A stretch of 64,000 nucleotides of DNA from Luteolibacter sp. Y139 (GCF_038066715.1 NZ_JBBUKT010000005.1:372001-436000); one strand, 5' to 3'. Numbered from the stretch's first letter, positions 33,906-42,092 are shown. Notes: generated from the sequence alone by a model not told the origin. A program made the numbers and translations.

Positions 33906-35066
33906 TCAGCGGCGTTCGGGGAGAATGGGAATCGAGGAAAGTTTCTTGAAGGAGCTGGCCGGAGTGCCGCCGGGCGGTCCCTCGAGGACATCGACGGTCC
34001 AGAGCTTGCCCTTGCCCGTGCGGTAGGCCTGGAAATCGCCGTCGGCACTGAAGCCATCGGTGGCGGTGAAGGTGGCCGTGGCATTGCCCGTCGTTTCGAA
34101 GCGACCGGCACCGAAGCCGCGGGTGATGGGGTCGCCGACGGGGTTGCCCTCGGCATTGCGGAAGATCACGCGCAAGGAGCCGCCGCCGGAGTTCCCGGGG
34201 TCGAGCGAGAGTTCCAGCACCGGGATGAGGACGACATCGCGCTTGGCTACGTCGCGGCTCTCGCCGGAGCGAACCGGCTCGCGCCAGAAGGTGCTGCCGG
34301 AGGAGATGGTGGCGAGCTGGCCTTTCATCGGGTAGCTCGGCCGGCTGTCAGAATCGCGGGTGAAGGAAAGCAGGCTGAAAAAGCGGGTGAGCACCCAGAC
34401 CGAGGCGATCATGGCGACCACCACAAAGGTGGCGATGCCGATGACTTCGCGGCGGTTCAGGCGGGGGCGGGGGATGTTCCCCTTGGCGGCGGGCGAAGAA
34501 GCACCGCGAGGGCGGTTTTCCCGTGAGGTCGTTTTGGCAAGCAGGTCGTCCTCGTAGCCGTCCGCTTCTTCTTGCTCTTCCTCCTCCTCTTCTTCGTCCA
34601 CGGAAGGTTCCGGGTCGGCTACGGCCGGGGACGTGGGGGCGCTCGGAGCGGCTGCGGCCGGAGGCGTGTGCGCTTCGTCGATGGCGCTGGTCAGGGCGAC
34701 GACCTCGTTCGCGGGTGCGGGCGGGGTTGCGGGCTTTGACTTGGCCTTGGGAGTGGCTGGGATTTCGTCCTCGTCGAGTTCGCCGATTTCGTCAGAGGGG
34801 GCGGAGCGGGGAGTCAGCGGCTTGACCGGTGAGCTCAGGCCGCGCGGCATGGGCGGCTCGGCGGGGCCGGCGGGCTCGGGCACCGGGGTCACATCCTTGG
34901 CTGCCGGAGCAGCTGGGGCGGCCTTTGGCTGGCGGGGCCGGACGGCTGCGGTGGTTTCCTCGTCGAGATTCCACAAATCCTCCTCCGTGGTCTCCCGGGA
35001 GAGATCCGAAAGATGCGGGCGATTGCGGCCCGGCAAGCCGGAGGGATTGGGTGGTTCCGCGGACAT
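33906..35066 (-). CDS. Acidic, Pro/Ala-rich single-pass membrane protein
   Basis: 386 residues from the ATG at 35066 (MSAEPPNPSGLPGRNRPHL); an in-frame extension upstream overlaps the ferredoxin promoter region and was rejected. Residues 1-~205 are low-complexity: Pro/Ala/Glu-rich, with a run of nearly continuous Glu (DEEEEEEEQEEADG). One membrane helix at about 210-230 (VIGIATFVVVAMIASVWVLTRFF), then a ~150-residue extracytoplasmic domain (LELSLDPGNSGGGSLRVIFRN). No known family. Two bases separate it from hemQ, so the two are co-transcribed; whether it has a role with HemQ is unknown. Confidence 0.78.
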   Translation of the reverse strand: MSAEPPNPSGLPGRNRPHLSDLSRETTEEDLWNLDEETTAAVRPRQPKAAPAAPAAKDVTPVPEPAGPAEPPMPRGLSSPVKPLTPRSAPSDEIGELDEDEIPATPKAKSKPATPPAPANEVVALTSAIDEAHTPPAAAAPSAPTSPAVADPEPSVDEEEEEEEQEEADGYEDDLLAKTTSRENRPRGASSPAAKGNIPRPRLNRREVIGIATFVVVAMIASVWVLTRFFSLLSFTRDSDSRPSYPMKGQLATISSGSTFWREPVRSGESRDVAKRDVVLIPVLELSLDPGNSGGGSLRVIFRNAEGNPVGDPITRGFGAGRFETTGNATATFTATDGFSADGDFQAYRTGKGKLWTVDVLEGPPGGTPASSFKKLSSIPILPERR

Positions 35067-35274
35067 GGCAGAGGGTGGCCCCCGGTTTAGGAACCACGCC
35101 CGGACTTGGCCAGTGGAAACCTCGGCGATGCCTGCCCGGCGGAGGTGACGAATTGGTTCACTGCCGGCTATTTTCGCGCCCGGATGGCCCGCCACCCGCT
35201 CCGAAACGGCAAAAAGGGATTGCATGCGGGTCCCGGCGGCGCGATGCACTCGCCAGCAGCATTTCCTCTCCACG

Positions 35275-35514
35275 ATGGCCGACCGCGAAGACAAGAACCG
35301 GGAAAACGTCACAGGCAAATTCTACGTCGATAGCCAGTGCATCGACTGTGACCTGTGCCGCGAGACCGCGCCGAACAATTTCACCCGCTCCGACGACGAG
35401 GGCTACTCTTACGTCTACAAGCAGCCGGAGAACGACGAAGAGCGCGCCCAGAGCCGCGAGGCGATGGAAGGCTGCCCGGTCGAAGCCATCGGTGACGACG
35501 GCAGCGAAGACTGA
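35275..35514 (+). CDS. Small ferredoxin, single [4Fe-4S] type
   Basis: 79 residues from the ATG at 35275. Cluster ligands C-x2-C-x2-C (SQCIDCDLCRETAP) and a distant Cys-Pro (EGCPVEAIG). Acidic overall, as in electron-transfer ferredoxins of the 3Fe-4S/4Fe-4S single-cluster type. Cytosolic electron carrier; partner unknown. A start at 35224 is possible but adds residues unlike a ferredoxin. Followed 11 bp later by the DUF721 gene, suggesting one operon. Confidence 0.9.
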   Translation: MADREDKNRENVTGKFYVDSQCIDCDLCRETAPNNFTRSDDEGYSYVYKQPENDEERAQSREAMEGCPVEAIGDDGSED

Positions 35515-35525
35515 TCTCCAAAGCC

Positions 35526-35894
35526 ATGGCCAAGGAATCCCGGCTCGAAGCGATGCGTCGCGCGGTGCTCCGGGAATGGCGGGGTGAGGAGCCGGCGCAC
35601 TTGGACGAGCGGCTGCACCTGCCGAAGGAATTCCTGGCATCCATTCTCAAGGCCGCTGGTGCGACCGAGGGCATCGATGAGGAGAAGCTGCGCTCGATGT
35701 GGAAGGAAGTGGCGGGTGATTTCGTGGCGCGCCATGCCACGCCGGTGTCGCTGAAGGGCGGCTGCCTGACGCTCCATGTGCTGCAACCGGCGATGCGCTT
35801 TCACCTGGAGCAGACGCGCACCGTGCTGCTGCAAAAAGTCCAGGAAGCTGCTGGTGCCGGCGTGGTGAAGAGCATTCGCTTCCATGTCGGCTGA
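35526..35894 (+). CDS. DUF721/DciA-like protein
   Basis: 122 residues. The central KLRSMWKEVAGDFVARHATPVSLKGGCLTLHVLQPAMRFHLEQTRTVLLQKVQEAAGAGVVKSIRFHVG is the DUF721 pattern, a KH-like fold; in many bacteria DciA helps load the replicative helicase. Whether this member does so is inferred from family. Between the ferredoxin and HAD-Nudix genes, with 11- and 12-bp gaps. Confidence 0.82.
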   Translation: MAKESRLEAMRRAVLREWRGEEPAHLDERLHLPKEFLASILKAAGATEGIDEEKLRSMWKEVAGDFVARHATPVSLKGGCLTLHVLQPAMRFHLEQTRTVLLQKVQEAAGAGVVKSIRFHVG

Positions 35895-35906
35895 TCTCCC
35901 TCTTTC

Positions 35907-36956
35907 ATGTTTCGCAATCTGATCTTCGACTGGTCCGGTACGCTGGTGGATGACCTCCCGCCGGTGCTGGAGGCGACCAACCATGTGCTGGGCATTTATG
36001 GAAAGGAGCCGCTGGATCGCGAGAGCTTCCGGCGGCGTTTCCGGCTGCCCTATGCGGAGTTCTATGAGGAGATGATCCCCGGCGTGCCGCTGGCGGAGCT
36101 GGAGGTGCATTTCCGCAAGGCCTTCTCGGAGTCGACGGCGGCGGTGACGATCCTGCCGCATGCGCGTGAGAAGCTGGAATGGTGCCGCGACCACGGCGTC
36201 CGCTGCTTCGTGCTGACGAGCATGGATAGCGATGCCTTCCATGCGCAGCTGGTGGATCTGGGGCTGAGTGATTTTTTCGAGGCGACCTACTCGGGCGTGT
36301 TGGACAAGCGGGAGCGGATCCTGGGGATTCTGGAAAGCCATCGGCTGGCACCGGAGGAGAGCGCCTTCGTGGGGGACATGACGCATGACATCGATACCGC
36401 GCGGCATGGCAATCTCACGTCGATCGCGGTGCTCACGGGCTACACGCATGCGGGTCCGCTGTCCGAGGCGCGGCCGGATCTGACGGTGCCGGATCTGGCG
36501 GTGCTGAGGACTTTGTTAGGTCGGCATGGTTGGAAGCCGCGGCCGGTGGCTACGGTGGGCGCATTGCTTCATGATGGAAATGGCAAGCTGCTGATGGTGA
36601 AGACCCACAAGTGGGGTCACCGCTGGGGGATCCCCGGTGGGAAGATCCGCCGCGGGGAGAGCTCGCTGGATGCGCTGCGCCGCGAGATCCGCGAGGAGAC
36701 GGGGCTGGAGATCACGCATCCCCACTTCGTGCTGGTGCAGGACTGCATCGACTCGGATGAGTTCCAGCGGCCGGAGCATTTCCTGCTGCTGAACTATGTG
36801 GCGCGCACGAAGCCGGGGGAGGTGAAGCTCAATGACGAGGCGCAGGAATACCGGTGGGTGACGCCGGCCGCGGCGCTGGGGCTGGATCTGAACCGGCCGA
36901 CGCGGACGCTGCTGGTGGAGGCGCTGAACCAGGATTTGATCGAGCATCCGGTGTGA
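35907..36956 (+). CDS. HAD-family hydrolase fused to a Nudix hydrolase
   Basis: 349 residues in one uninterrupted frame. Residues ~1-205 are a HAD phosphatase: motif I DWSGTLVDD (Asp8 nucleophile; the second Asp of DxD is Ser, so the acid/base residue is changed), motif II VLTSMDSD, motif III/IV region SGVLDKRERI and FVGDMTHDIDTA. Residues ~210-349 are a Nudix domain with box GGKIRRGESSLDALRREIREETGLEI (fits G-x5-E-x7-REUxEExGU). Nudix enzymes split nucleoside diphosphate-X compounds, and the HAD part might then remove phosphate (inference). Substrate unknown. Confidence 0.88.
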   Translation: MFRNLIFDWSGTLVDDLPPVLEATNHVLGIYGKEPLDRESFRRRFRLPYAEFYEEMIPGVPLAELEVHFRKAFSESTAAVTILPHAREKLEWCRDHGVRCFVLTSMDSDAFHAQLVDLGLSDFFEATYSGVLDKRERILGILESHRLAPEESAFVGDMTHDIDTARHGNLTSIAVLTGYTHAGPLSEARPDLTVPDLAVLRTLLGRHGWKPRPVATVGALLHDGNGKLLMVKTHKWGHRWGIPGGKIRRGESSLDALRREIREETGLEITHPHFVLVQDCIDSDEFQRPEHFLLLNYVARTKPGEVKLNDEAQEYRWVTPAAALGLDLNRPTRTLLVEALNQDLIEHPV

Positions 36957-36970
36957 TGGGTGGTCTTTAC

Positions 36971-37093
36971 GCTTTTGTAGCGGGACGACTGCGTCGTTCC
37001 GGCGGGGCGAGGGCGGAAGGTGGATCGCCGCTATCATTACCGCTACGGTCCGCACCCAGCCGGAAGGACGCAGTCCTTCCGCTACAAGAAGAG
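36971..37093. repeat. Paired inverted repeat with internal palindromes
   Basis: Left arm 36973-37000 (tttgtagcggga, cgactgcgtcg, ttcc) and right arm 37061-37090 (ggaagg, acgcagtcc, ttccgctacaag) are near reverse complements, and each arm is itself palindromic around ACTGCGT. The pair fills most of the gap between the Nudix gene and the 37144 gene and could form a large cruciform or act as a terminator. I know similar 'tgtagcggg..actgcgtc' words as frequent intergenic repeats in Verrucomicrobia genomes (not checked). Confidence 0.7.
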
Positions 37094-37143
37094 AAGCCAC
37101 GCGCTTGGCTTGATTTCCTCATTCGATCATCAAGCCTCCGATC

Positions 37144-37695
37144 ATGGCCGTGACCAATTGGATGAGCTGGGAAGGGGGCGTCGATCTGATCGCCGTGACT
37201 GCGCCGGACGTGGCGATGCCGAATGTGATCGTGCACGTGGCGCGGATGGTCCACACGCCGGTGGGCTCGGCTCCGTCGGGGATTGTTTTCTGGCAGCCGG
37301 ATCCTTCCTTGCCGCCGGCGGTGTGTGGATTCGTTTCCACGGATCCGAAGGTGGGTGCGTATTTCGGCCCGCAGATTTTCGCGGGCACGCCTTTCGAGGG
37401 CGCTCCGGTGCTGGATGCGAAGATCGAGATCGTGTCCGGTCCGGATGCTTGCTCGGCGCGGGTCGAGGTAGCTGGACATGTCTTTGAAACCTCGCTCACG
37501 GGGCTGGCCCCGGCCGAGCTGATCCAGCGCGCGCCGATCGCGACCGCGCCCTTCACCCAGCAGGGTCTTGAAGCTCCGGCTGCCACGGCGACGCTGAAGG
37601 TGAATGGCCAGCCGGTGGAGATCATCATCCCGCCGGTGGGGATCACGGGCGGACCGTGCGCGGTCTCGGCGCCTTGCGGCCTGTATGCGCGTTGA
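37144..37695 (+). CDS. Protein of unknown function
   Basis: 183 residues. No signal peptide, membrane helix or known motif. Composition (many Val, Pro, Ala, Gly) and strand-like segments (VIVHVARMVHTPVG, ARVEVAGHVFETSL, ATATLKVNGQPVEIIIP) suggest a beta-rich protein. It ends just before folB, with the folB start a few bases beyond its stop, so the two may be co-expressed. The opposite strand is also open here, but this frame starts with ATG and fits the direction of the neighbours. Confidence 0.6.
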   Translation: MAVTNWMSWEGGVDLIAVTAPDVAMPNVIVHVARMVHTPVGSAPSGIVFWQPDPSLPPAVCGFVSTDPKVGAYFGPQIFAGTPFEGAPVLDAKIEIVSGPDACSARVEVAGHVFETSLTGLAPAELIQRAPIATAPFTQQGLEAPAATATLKVNGQPVEIIIPPVGITGGPCAVSAPCGLYAR

Positions 37696-37699
37696 TTTC

Positions 37700-38065
37700 A
37701 TGGGAGACTTCCACGAGATCGAAATCCGGCGGCTGAAGGTGACGTGTCACATCGGTGTGCCGGAGGAGGAGCGCGCGCTGCCGCAGCAGCTGCGGGTGAC
37801 GGTGAAGCTGTCGGTGGGGACGCCGTTTCACACGATGGGCGACGAGATCTCCCGCACGCTCGACTACGCCGCGCTGGCGGCCGCCATCCAGGATCTGTCG
37901 GCGGCCCGGCCGCGGCGGCTGATCGAGACGCTGGCGGCGGATGTGGCCAATTTGACACTGGAATTTCCTGTCGTGAGCGCGGTGGAAGTGACGGTGGAAA
38001 AACATATCCTGCCTGATACCGAATGCGTCGCGGTGCACCTCCGGCGCGAGCGCGGGACGGTCTAA
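37700..38065 (+). CDS. folB: Dihydroneopterin aldolase (FolB)
   Basis: 121 residues from the ATG at 37700 (MGDFHEIEIRRLKVTCHIGVPEEER); an ATG at 37685 would overlap the previous stop. Cleaves dihydroneopterin to 6-hydroxymethyl-dihydropterin in folate synthesis. Family marks: CHIGVPEEERALPQQLRVTVKL, the Asp-Tyr substrate pair (RTLDYAALAAAIQDL), LIETLAADVANLTLEF with catalytic Glu, and VEVTVEKHILPDTECVAV. Other members of the tunnelling fold have different functions, but these motifs fit FolB. Confidence 0.9.
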   Translation: MGDFHEIEIRRLKVTCHIGVPEEERALPQQLRVTVKLSVGTPFHTMGDEISRTLDYAALAAAIQDLSAARPRRLIETLAADVANLTLEFPVVSAVEVTVEKHILPDTECVAVHLRRERGTV

Positions 38066-38122
38066 CGACTGGCCGCCTCTCCCGGGTTGCAATGCTCGCC
38101 TGATCCGCCATCTTTCGGGGAC

Positions 38123-39709
38123 ATGGATTCACACGCCGACGCCGAAAAGCTCTCCATCCGGTGCCCCGGATGTGGCCAACGCTTCAAGGTGGGCCTGGAA
38201 TTGCGCGACCGGATGGTGGAGTGCGGCACCTGCGAGCACCGTTTCCGCGTGAATGACGAGGTGGTGGTGCGGGCGAAGAAATTCTATCCCGGCGAGCGCC
38301 GCGCTGCGGCCCTGGACTCCTTTTCCCGTGTCCCGCGGAATGCGGCGCCGTCCCAATCGACCTTTCAGACGATCCAATACGCGCCGGAGCCGGTGCACCG
38401 CACCATCGAGCCGACCTCGCCGCTCCGGCTGGTGCTGGGCTTCAGCGCGGTGCTGATCGCGGTGATCGTGATCCTGATGCTGATCTTCGGCGGTATGCCG
38501 GGTGGGGTGCTCTACGGGGCCTCGCAGTCGAAGCGGCTGATGCTGGCCGTTTTCTCGGCGGTGGTCAGCGGCGTGCTGCTCGTTGCGGCGAATCCGCGGG
38601 CGCGTGGCCGGGCTGTTTTGGCGGCGCTGCTGACGGCGGGCGGATTGATCTCGCTGCCGTTCTTTTTCACGAATGGGGTCACGCTTGCCAGCAGCGGGGC
38701 GGATATCGCGGAGGATGCCCCGGCTGCGGGAACTCCCGGCAAGGAAACGGAAAGGCCGAAGACGGCGGAGGAGGAGAGCGTGGCCGCGCTGAAGCGGCAG
38801 GTATCCTACGAGCCGCTGGCGCGTGCGCTGGAAACCGATCCGAAGGCCGTGGGCCTGTGGCTGCGCGGCCTGCGCGAGTTCCACCGGCCGCAGGTGCGCG
38901 ACTACATCATCCGCAACTCCGGAGCCGATCCGAGCTCCCACATGTATCCGCGCTCGAATGAGTATCTGATGGTGGTGACGGGTTTCAAAGGGGACATCGG
39001 TGATCTCGCGCGCCTCTGCGAACGCTTCGGCGAGGTTCACCGTCCGTCCGATGAACTGCGGATCATCGAAGTGGTGGTGAAGAATGAGAGCTTCCAGGAA
39101 GGAGCGCTCGAGAAGCTGACCGATCCGGCGAATCCGGCCTTCTATGAGCTGAACAAGCGCGAGCTGGAAAGCATCGACCTGGAGCGCGCGCGCAAGGCCG
39201 TCAATCGCCTCGCTCCGGTGGAGCCGAAGCTTTACCGCAAGGACATCGTCAAGCGGATGGGCGAGCTGATCCAGGAGGGCGACTTCGCGATCCAATTCGA
39301 GATCGGCAAGGCTTTGCCGAAGTGGAGCGAGCCTGGCGACGGGATGGAGGAGGTGGTGCTCGGCGTGCTTGAGAAACTGCCGGCGGATGGCGAGGTGGCG
39401 GAGCCACTGGTGACCTTCCTCGCGGGCCGCAAGGACATGGCCGCGGTTTCCTTGCTCGATCGCTTGTGGCTGCAGGAGCCGAACAAGTGGGAGGAGAATT
39501 ACGGTGCCTTCGGCCAGCCGGTGGAAGACAAGGTGCTGTCCCGTCTTCCCCAGACGACTCCGGTCCAGCGGATGTCCGCGGTGCGCCTGCTAGGCAGGGT
39601 CGGCACGGCGAAGTCGGTGCCGGTGCTGGAAGGCGCGATGAAGGATGCGAATCCGGAGATGAAGGTGCTGATTCAGCACGCGTTGGAGTCGATCCGTGGG
39701 CGAAAGTAG
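38123..39709 (+). CDS. Zinc-ribbon membrane protein with HEAT-like C-terminus
   Basis: 528 residues from the ATG at 38123. Residues ~10-45 form a zinc ribbon with two CxxC pairs (RCPGCGQRF and CGTCEHRF), resembling MJ0042-type N-terminal zinc ribbons. Three membrane helices lie at about 105-128, 143-160 and 165-190. A long soluble helical region follows from ~215; its end (QRMSAVRLLGRVGTAKSVPVLEGAM) looks like HEAT repeats. No catalytic motif. Unknown function; the layout suggests a membrane scaffold (inference). Confidence 0.75.
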   Translation: MDSHADAEKLSIRCPGCGQRFKVGLELRDRMVECGTCEHRFRVNDEVVVRAKKFYPGERRAAALDSFSRVPRNAAPSQSTFQTIQYAPEPVHRTIEPTSPLRLVLGFSAVLIAVIVILMLIFGGMPGGVLYGASQSKRLMLAVFSAVVSGVLLVAANPRARGRAVLAALLTAGGLISLPFFFTNGVTLASSGADIAEDAPAAGTPGKETERPKTAEEESVAALKRQVSYEPLARALETDPKAVGLWLRGLREFHRPQVRDYIIRNSGADPSSHMYPRSNEYLMVVTGFKGDIGDLARLCERFGEVHRPSDELRIIEVVVKNESFQEGALEKLTDPANPAFYELNKRELESIDLERARKAVNRLAPVEPKLYRKDIVKRMGELIQEGDFAIQFEIGKALPKWSEPGDGMEEVVLGVLEKLPADGEVAEPLVTFLAGRKDMAAVSLLDRLWLQEPNKWEENYGAFGQPVEDKVLSRLPQTTPVQRMSAVRLLGRVGTAKSVPVLEGAMKDANPEMKVLIQHALESIRGRK

Positions 39710-39722
39710 GTTAAGTTCGGGC

Positions 39723-39890
39723 ATGGAGGGAGGACCCGAGAAGAAGGAGCCGGCGTCCGGAAAGCCGGAGGATGAGACGTGCGCGATCTGCGGACGCGAG
39801 GCGGTGATGGTGGTGGATGGCGTGGGCTGGTGCGAGTCGTGTGTGCACGCGCGTGGATCGTGCTGCGGGGAGGCGGAGATGGAGGAGTGA
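39723..39890 (+). CDS. Very small Cys-rich, probably zinc-binding protein
   Basis: 55 residues from the ATG at 39723, 13 bp after the previous stop. Charged N-terminus (Glu/Lys-rich), then CAICGREAVMVV, GWCESCVHARGSCC: two CxxC pairs spaced like a zinc ribbon plus an extra CC. Acidic end. Small proteins of this type often bind zinc and a partner; nothing more can be said. The two-base-pattern bias and tight spacing to the upstream gene favour a real gene. Confidence 0.6.
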   Translation: MEGGPEKKEPASGKPEDETCAICGREAVMVVDGVGWCESCVHARGSCCGEAEMEE

Positions 39891-39920
39891 GCCTAGGGTG
39901 GTAAGTCGTTTTTTCGGCTC

Positions 39921-40017
39921 CTTCTCCAGCCCCAACGGGGCGGCAAGCCCTCAGCCCCGGCCAACGGCCGGGGTTTGTGAATGGCCATGATGGCGGCCTG
40001 AAAGGTCGCGAGATTGG
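39921..40017 (+). repeat. ~90-bp hairpin repeat R3
   Basis: Same layout and direction as R1: ccccaacgggg, tcagccccggccaacggccgggg, tttgtgaatg, atggcggcctgaaaggtcgcga. The central stem differs in sequence from R1 but keeps its pairing (compensatory changes). Lies 30 bp after the small zinc-binding gene. Confidence 0.8.
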
Positions 40018-40100
40018 GCAAGGCTCGCAGGATCAATCAGCGCGTATTTTTCCGGCGAGTCCGTGTTACCAAGATGACCGTGATGCCGGTTTCATCTGCT

Positions 40101-40199
40101 CACGTCTCGCGTCCCTTCAGGCCGCCGTGCCCTGCGCACGAAAAACCCCGGCCGATGGCCGGGGCTGAGGACTTGCCGCGCCGTTGGCGCTTGAAGGCA
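40101..40199 (-). repeat. ~90-bp hairpin repeat R4
   Basis: Inverted relative to R3, 83 bp away: tctcgcgtcccttcaggccgcc, tgcgcacgaaaaaccccggcc, gatggccggggctgagg, ccgttggcgcttgaagg. It ends 20 bp before the stop of the leftward small membrane-protein gene and has the A5/T5 tract that makes it a terminator for that gene. R3-R4 form an inverted pair without a transposase. Confidence 0.8.
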
Positions 40200-40218
40200 A
40201 ATGCTGCTCCTTACGCTT

Positions 40219-40356
40219 TCAATGTGCCGGAGCAGCCGCCGGGGCGTCTTTCCGCGAGAACTCCGCGGTATTGCTCAGGTACCAGATCGTCGCGCTGCTG
40301 GCGATGACAGCGAAGAGGACGATCATGGTGAGCAGCATGCCGAAACAGGATTTCAT
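40219..40356 (-). CDS. 45-residue single-pass membrane protein
   Basis: ATG at 40356, stop TGA at 40219-40221. The protein begins MKSCFGMLLTMIVLFAVIA and continues SSATIWYLSN, TAEFSRKDAPAAAPAH: a hydrophobic helix at residues ~5-28, then a short polar Ala/Pro tail. Cysteine at residue 4. It lies 51 bp downstream of rsmB on the same strand and immediately before terminator-like repeat R4, so rsmB and this gene probably share a transcript. Function unknown; the position, start codon and clean helix make chance unlikely, though it is short. Confidence 0.65.
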   Translation of the reverse strand: MKSCFGMLLTMIVLFAVIASSATIWYLSNTAEFSRKDAPAAAPAH

Positions 40357-40407
40357 CGGGGTGGGGAAAGGATGATCAGCTTTCGGCAGGTCCGGCAAGG
40401 TCGGGTT

Positions 40408-41661
40408 TCAGGCCAGGCGCAGGAGGGCGGCGAAGGCTCCGTCGGTGCCATCGCGCTGGGGCAGGGCCTGGTGGGTGCCTTCCAGGGACAGCTCGGGGTG
40501 ATCGGCGAGGAGGGCTTCGATGAGGCCGGTGTTTTCCTCGGCTTCGATGGAGCAGGTGGAATAGACGAGGCGGCCGCCGGGCTTGAGGCAGGGGAGGGCG
40601 TTCTCGATGATCTGGCGCTGGAGCTTGGTGAGCTCGGTGATGTCGGAGGGCTTGATGCGCCAGCGGACATCGACGCGACGGCGGAAGACGCCGGTGTTCG
40701 AGCAGGGGACGTCGAGGAGGATGGCATCGAAGGAGGCGTGCCACTTGGCCGGTGCGGGGGTGCTCCAGTCGTGGCAGTCGATCTCGGTGTCCTTGATGTG
40801 GAGACGCTCGAGGTTTTCGCGGAGGCGCGGGAGGCGCTTTTCGTTCGAGTCGGTGCAGATGAGGTCCTTGCCGCCTCTTTGAGCAGCGGCGATGAGGAAG
40901 GCCTTGCCGCCGGGGGCGGCGCAGGCATCGAGGATGCGCTCGCCGGGGCGTGGGTCTAACAGGTCGACGCAATGGCGGGTTGCGGGGTCCTGGATGTAGA
41001 TGGCGCCGGAGGCGAGCAGTTGGGTCGGGATGGGGCCTTCGATTTGGAAGAAGCCATCAGGGAGGTCGGGGACGGTTGTTTCTTCGTCTTCTTCCTGGCT
41101 ACGGGGCGCAGGTGGGAGATCGGCGCTGGCGGGAGCCAAGGGATTGATCCGCGCGATGGTTGGCGCGGGCTGGTTGTTGAAGAGCATCAGCTCGATCGCC
41201 TCGTCTTTCCCGTAGGCCTTCTTCCAGCGCTTCAGCAGCCAGTCCGGATGCGAGCAGGCGACGGCGGGCGGGACTTCGGAAAGATCGAGCAGCTTCTTCT
41301 TCGTCGCGGCGGCGCGGCGCATCACTGCATTGATGAGGCCACGGCTGGCGCTCTTGCCGAGTTCCACGGTTTCGAAGACGGCGGCGTGGTCGGGGAGCTC
41401 CAGGATGAGGAGTTGGCAGAGGCCGACGCGGAGGATGTCCCGCGTCTCGTCATCCAGCTTCCCCTTGCGAAGCTCGCCGATCCAGTGGTCCAGCAGCCGC
41501 AGGTTCCGCAGCACGCCGAGCACGATCGCATTCAGCAGCGCCCGGTCCGCGGAGGAGAGGTCATTCCGCGAGGCATGGCGCTCGATGAGGTTTTCGGCGT
41601 AGGCGTGGCCCTTCGTCCATGCACGGAGAATGGAGACGGCAGCGCGGCGCGGGGATTTCAT
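40408..41661 (-). CDS. rsmB: 16S rRNA (cytosine967-C5)-methyltransferase RsmB-like
   Basis: 417 residues. An N-terminal NusB-like RNA-binding domain (MKSPRRAAVSILRAWTKGHAYAENLI; residues ~1-130) is fused to a Rossmann methyltransferase of the NSUN/Fmu family. SAM motif DACAAPGGKAFLIAAA, LDVPCSNTGVFRRRVDVRWR (motif IV Cys) and YSTCSIEAEEN (motif VI Cys, the catalytic nucleophile). HPDWLLKRWKKAYG is another RsmB feature. Modifies 16S rRNA before subunit assembly. Related m5C methyltransferases exist, but the NusB part favours RsmB. Confidence 0.92.
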   Translation of the reverse strand: MKSPRRAAVSILRAWTKGHAYAENLIERHASRNDLSSADRALLNAIVLGVLRNLRLLDHWIGELRKGKLDDETRDILRVGLCQLLILELPDHAAVFETVELGKSASRGLINAVMRRAAATKKKLLDLSEVPPAVACSHPDWLLKRWKKAYGKDEAIELMLFNNQPAPTIARINPLAPASADLPPAPRSQEEDEETTVPDLPDGFFQIEGPIPTQLLASGAIYIQDPATRHCVDLLDPRPGERILDACAAPGGKAFLIAAAQRGGKDLICTDSNEKRLPRLRENLERLHIKDTEIDCHDWSTPAPAKWHASFDAILLDVPCSNTGVFRRRVDVRWRIKPSDITELTKLQRQIIENALPCLKPGGRLVYSTCSIEAEENTGLIEALLADHPELSLEGTHQALPQRDGTDGAFAALLRLA

Positions 41662-42092
41662 GAAGAAGATTTTAGAGGCCAGAAACCAGAGACCAGAGGA
41701 AAGGCCCGGGGAAGGGGAGGGAAGGCTGGTGGGACGGAGGTTTCAAGCTTTGTGCAAGAGAAATGACGAATGACTTAAATAAGTGAATTGCGGAAGCCGC
41801 AAGGTTGCAGAACAAAGACGAATTGCGGGCCATTAGGCATGATGCGGCAATGCACGAGAGGGCTCGAGATGCTACGAGCTGATGGGAACTGACGAAACTT
41901 ATTGCGTGATCTTGGTGTGAAGTTTCTTAGGACATCTCAAACAATTAAGCCTCGTTCTTGGCGATGAGCCACGGGATGCCAAACGCAAAATAATCGAACG
42001 TTCATCGGTTTGCGGGGTTCGTCGAAGCTGACCGAAAATTGAATGGCTGGCTTTGAGCGTGGGTCTACAATAACAGGCTAACAGGTAACATC
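41662..42092. other. Lower-G+C intergenic region at the edge of an accessory patch
   Basis: About 430 bp, noticeably richer in A/T than the flanks. At 41674-41694 it has ccagaaaccagagaccagagg, and a related word in inverted orientation occurs at ~43820-43846 on the other side of the patch. I see no gene; small frames have no credible product. A promoter for the 42093 gene should lie here. Confidence 0.45.
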
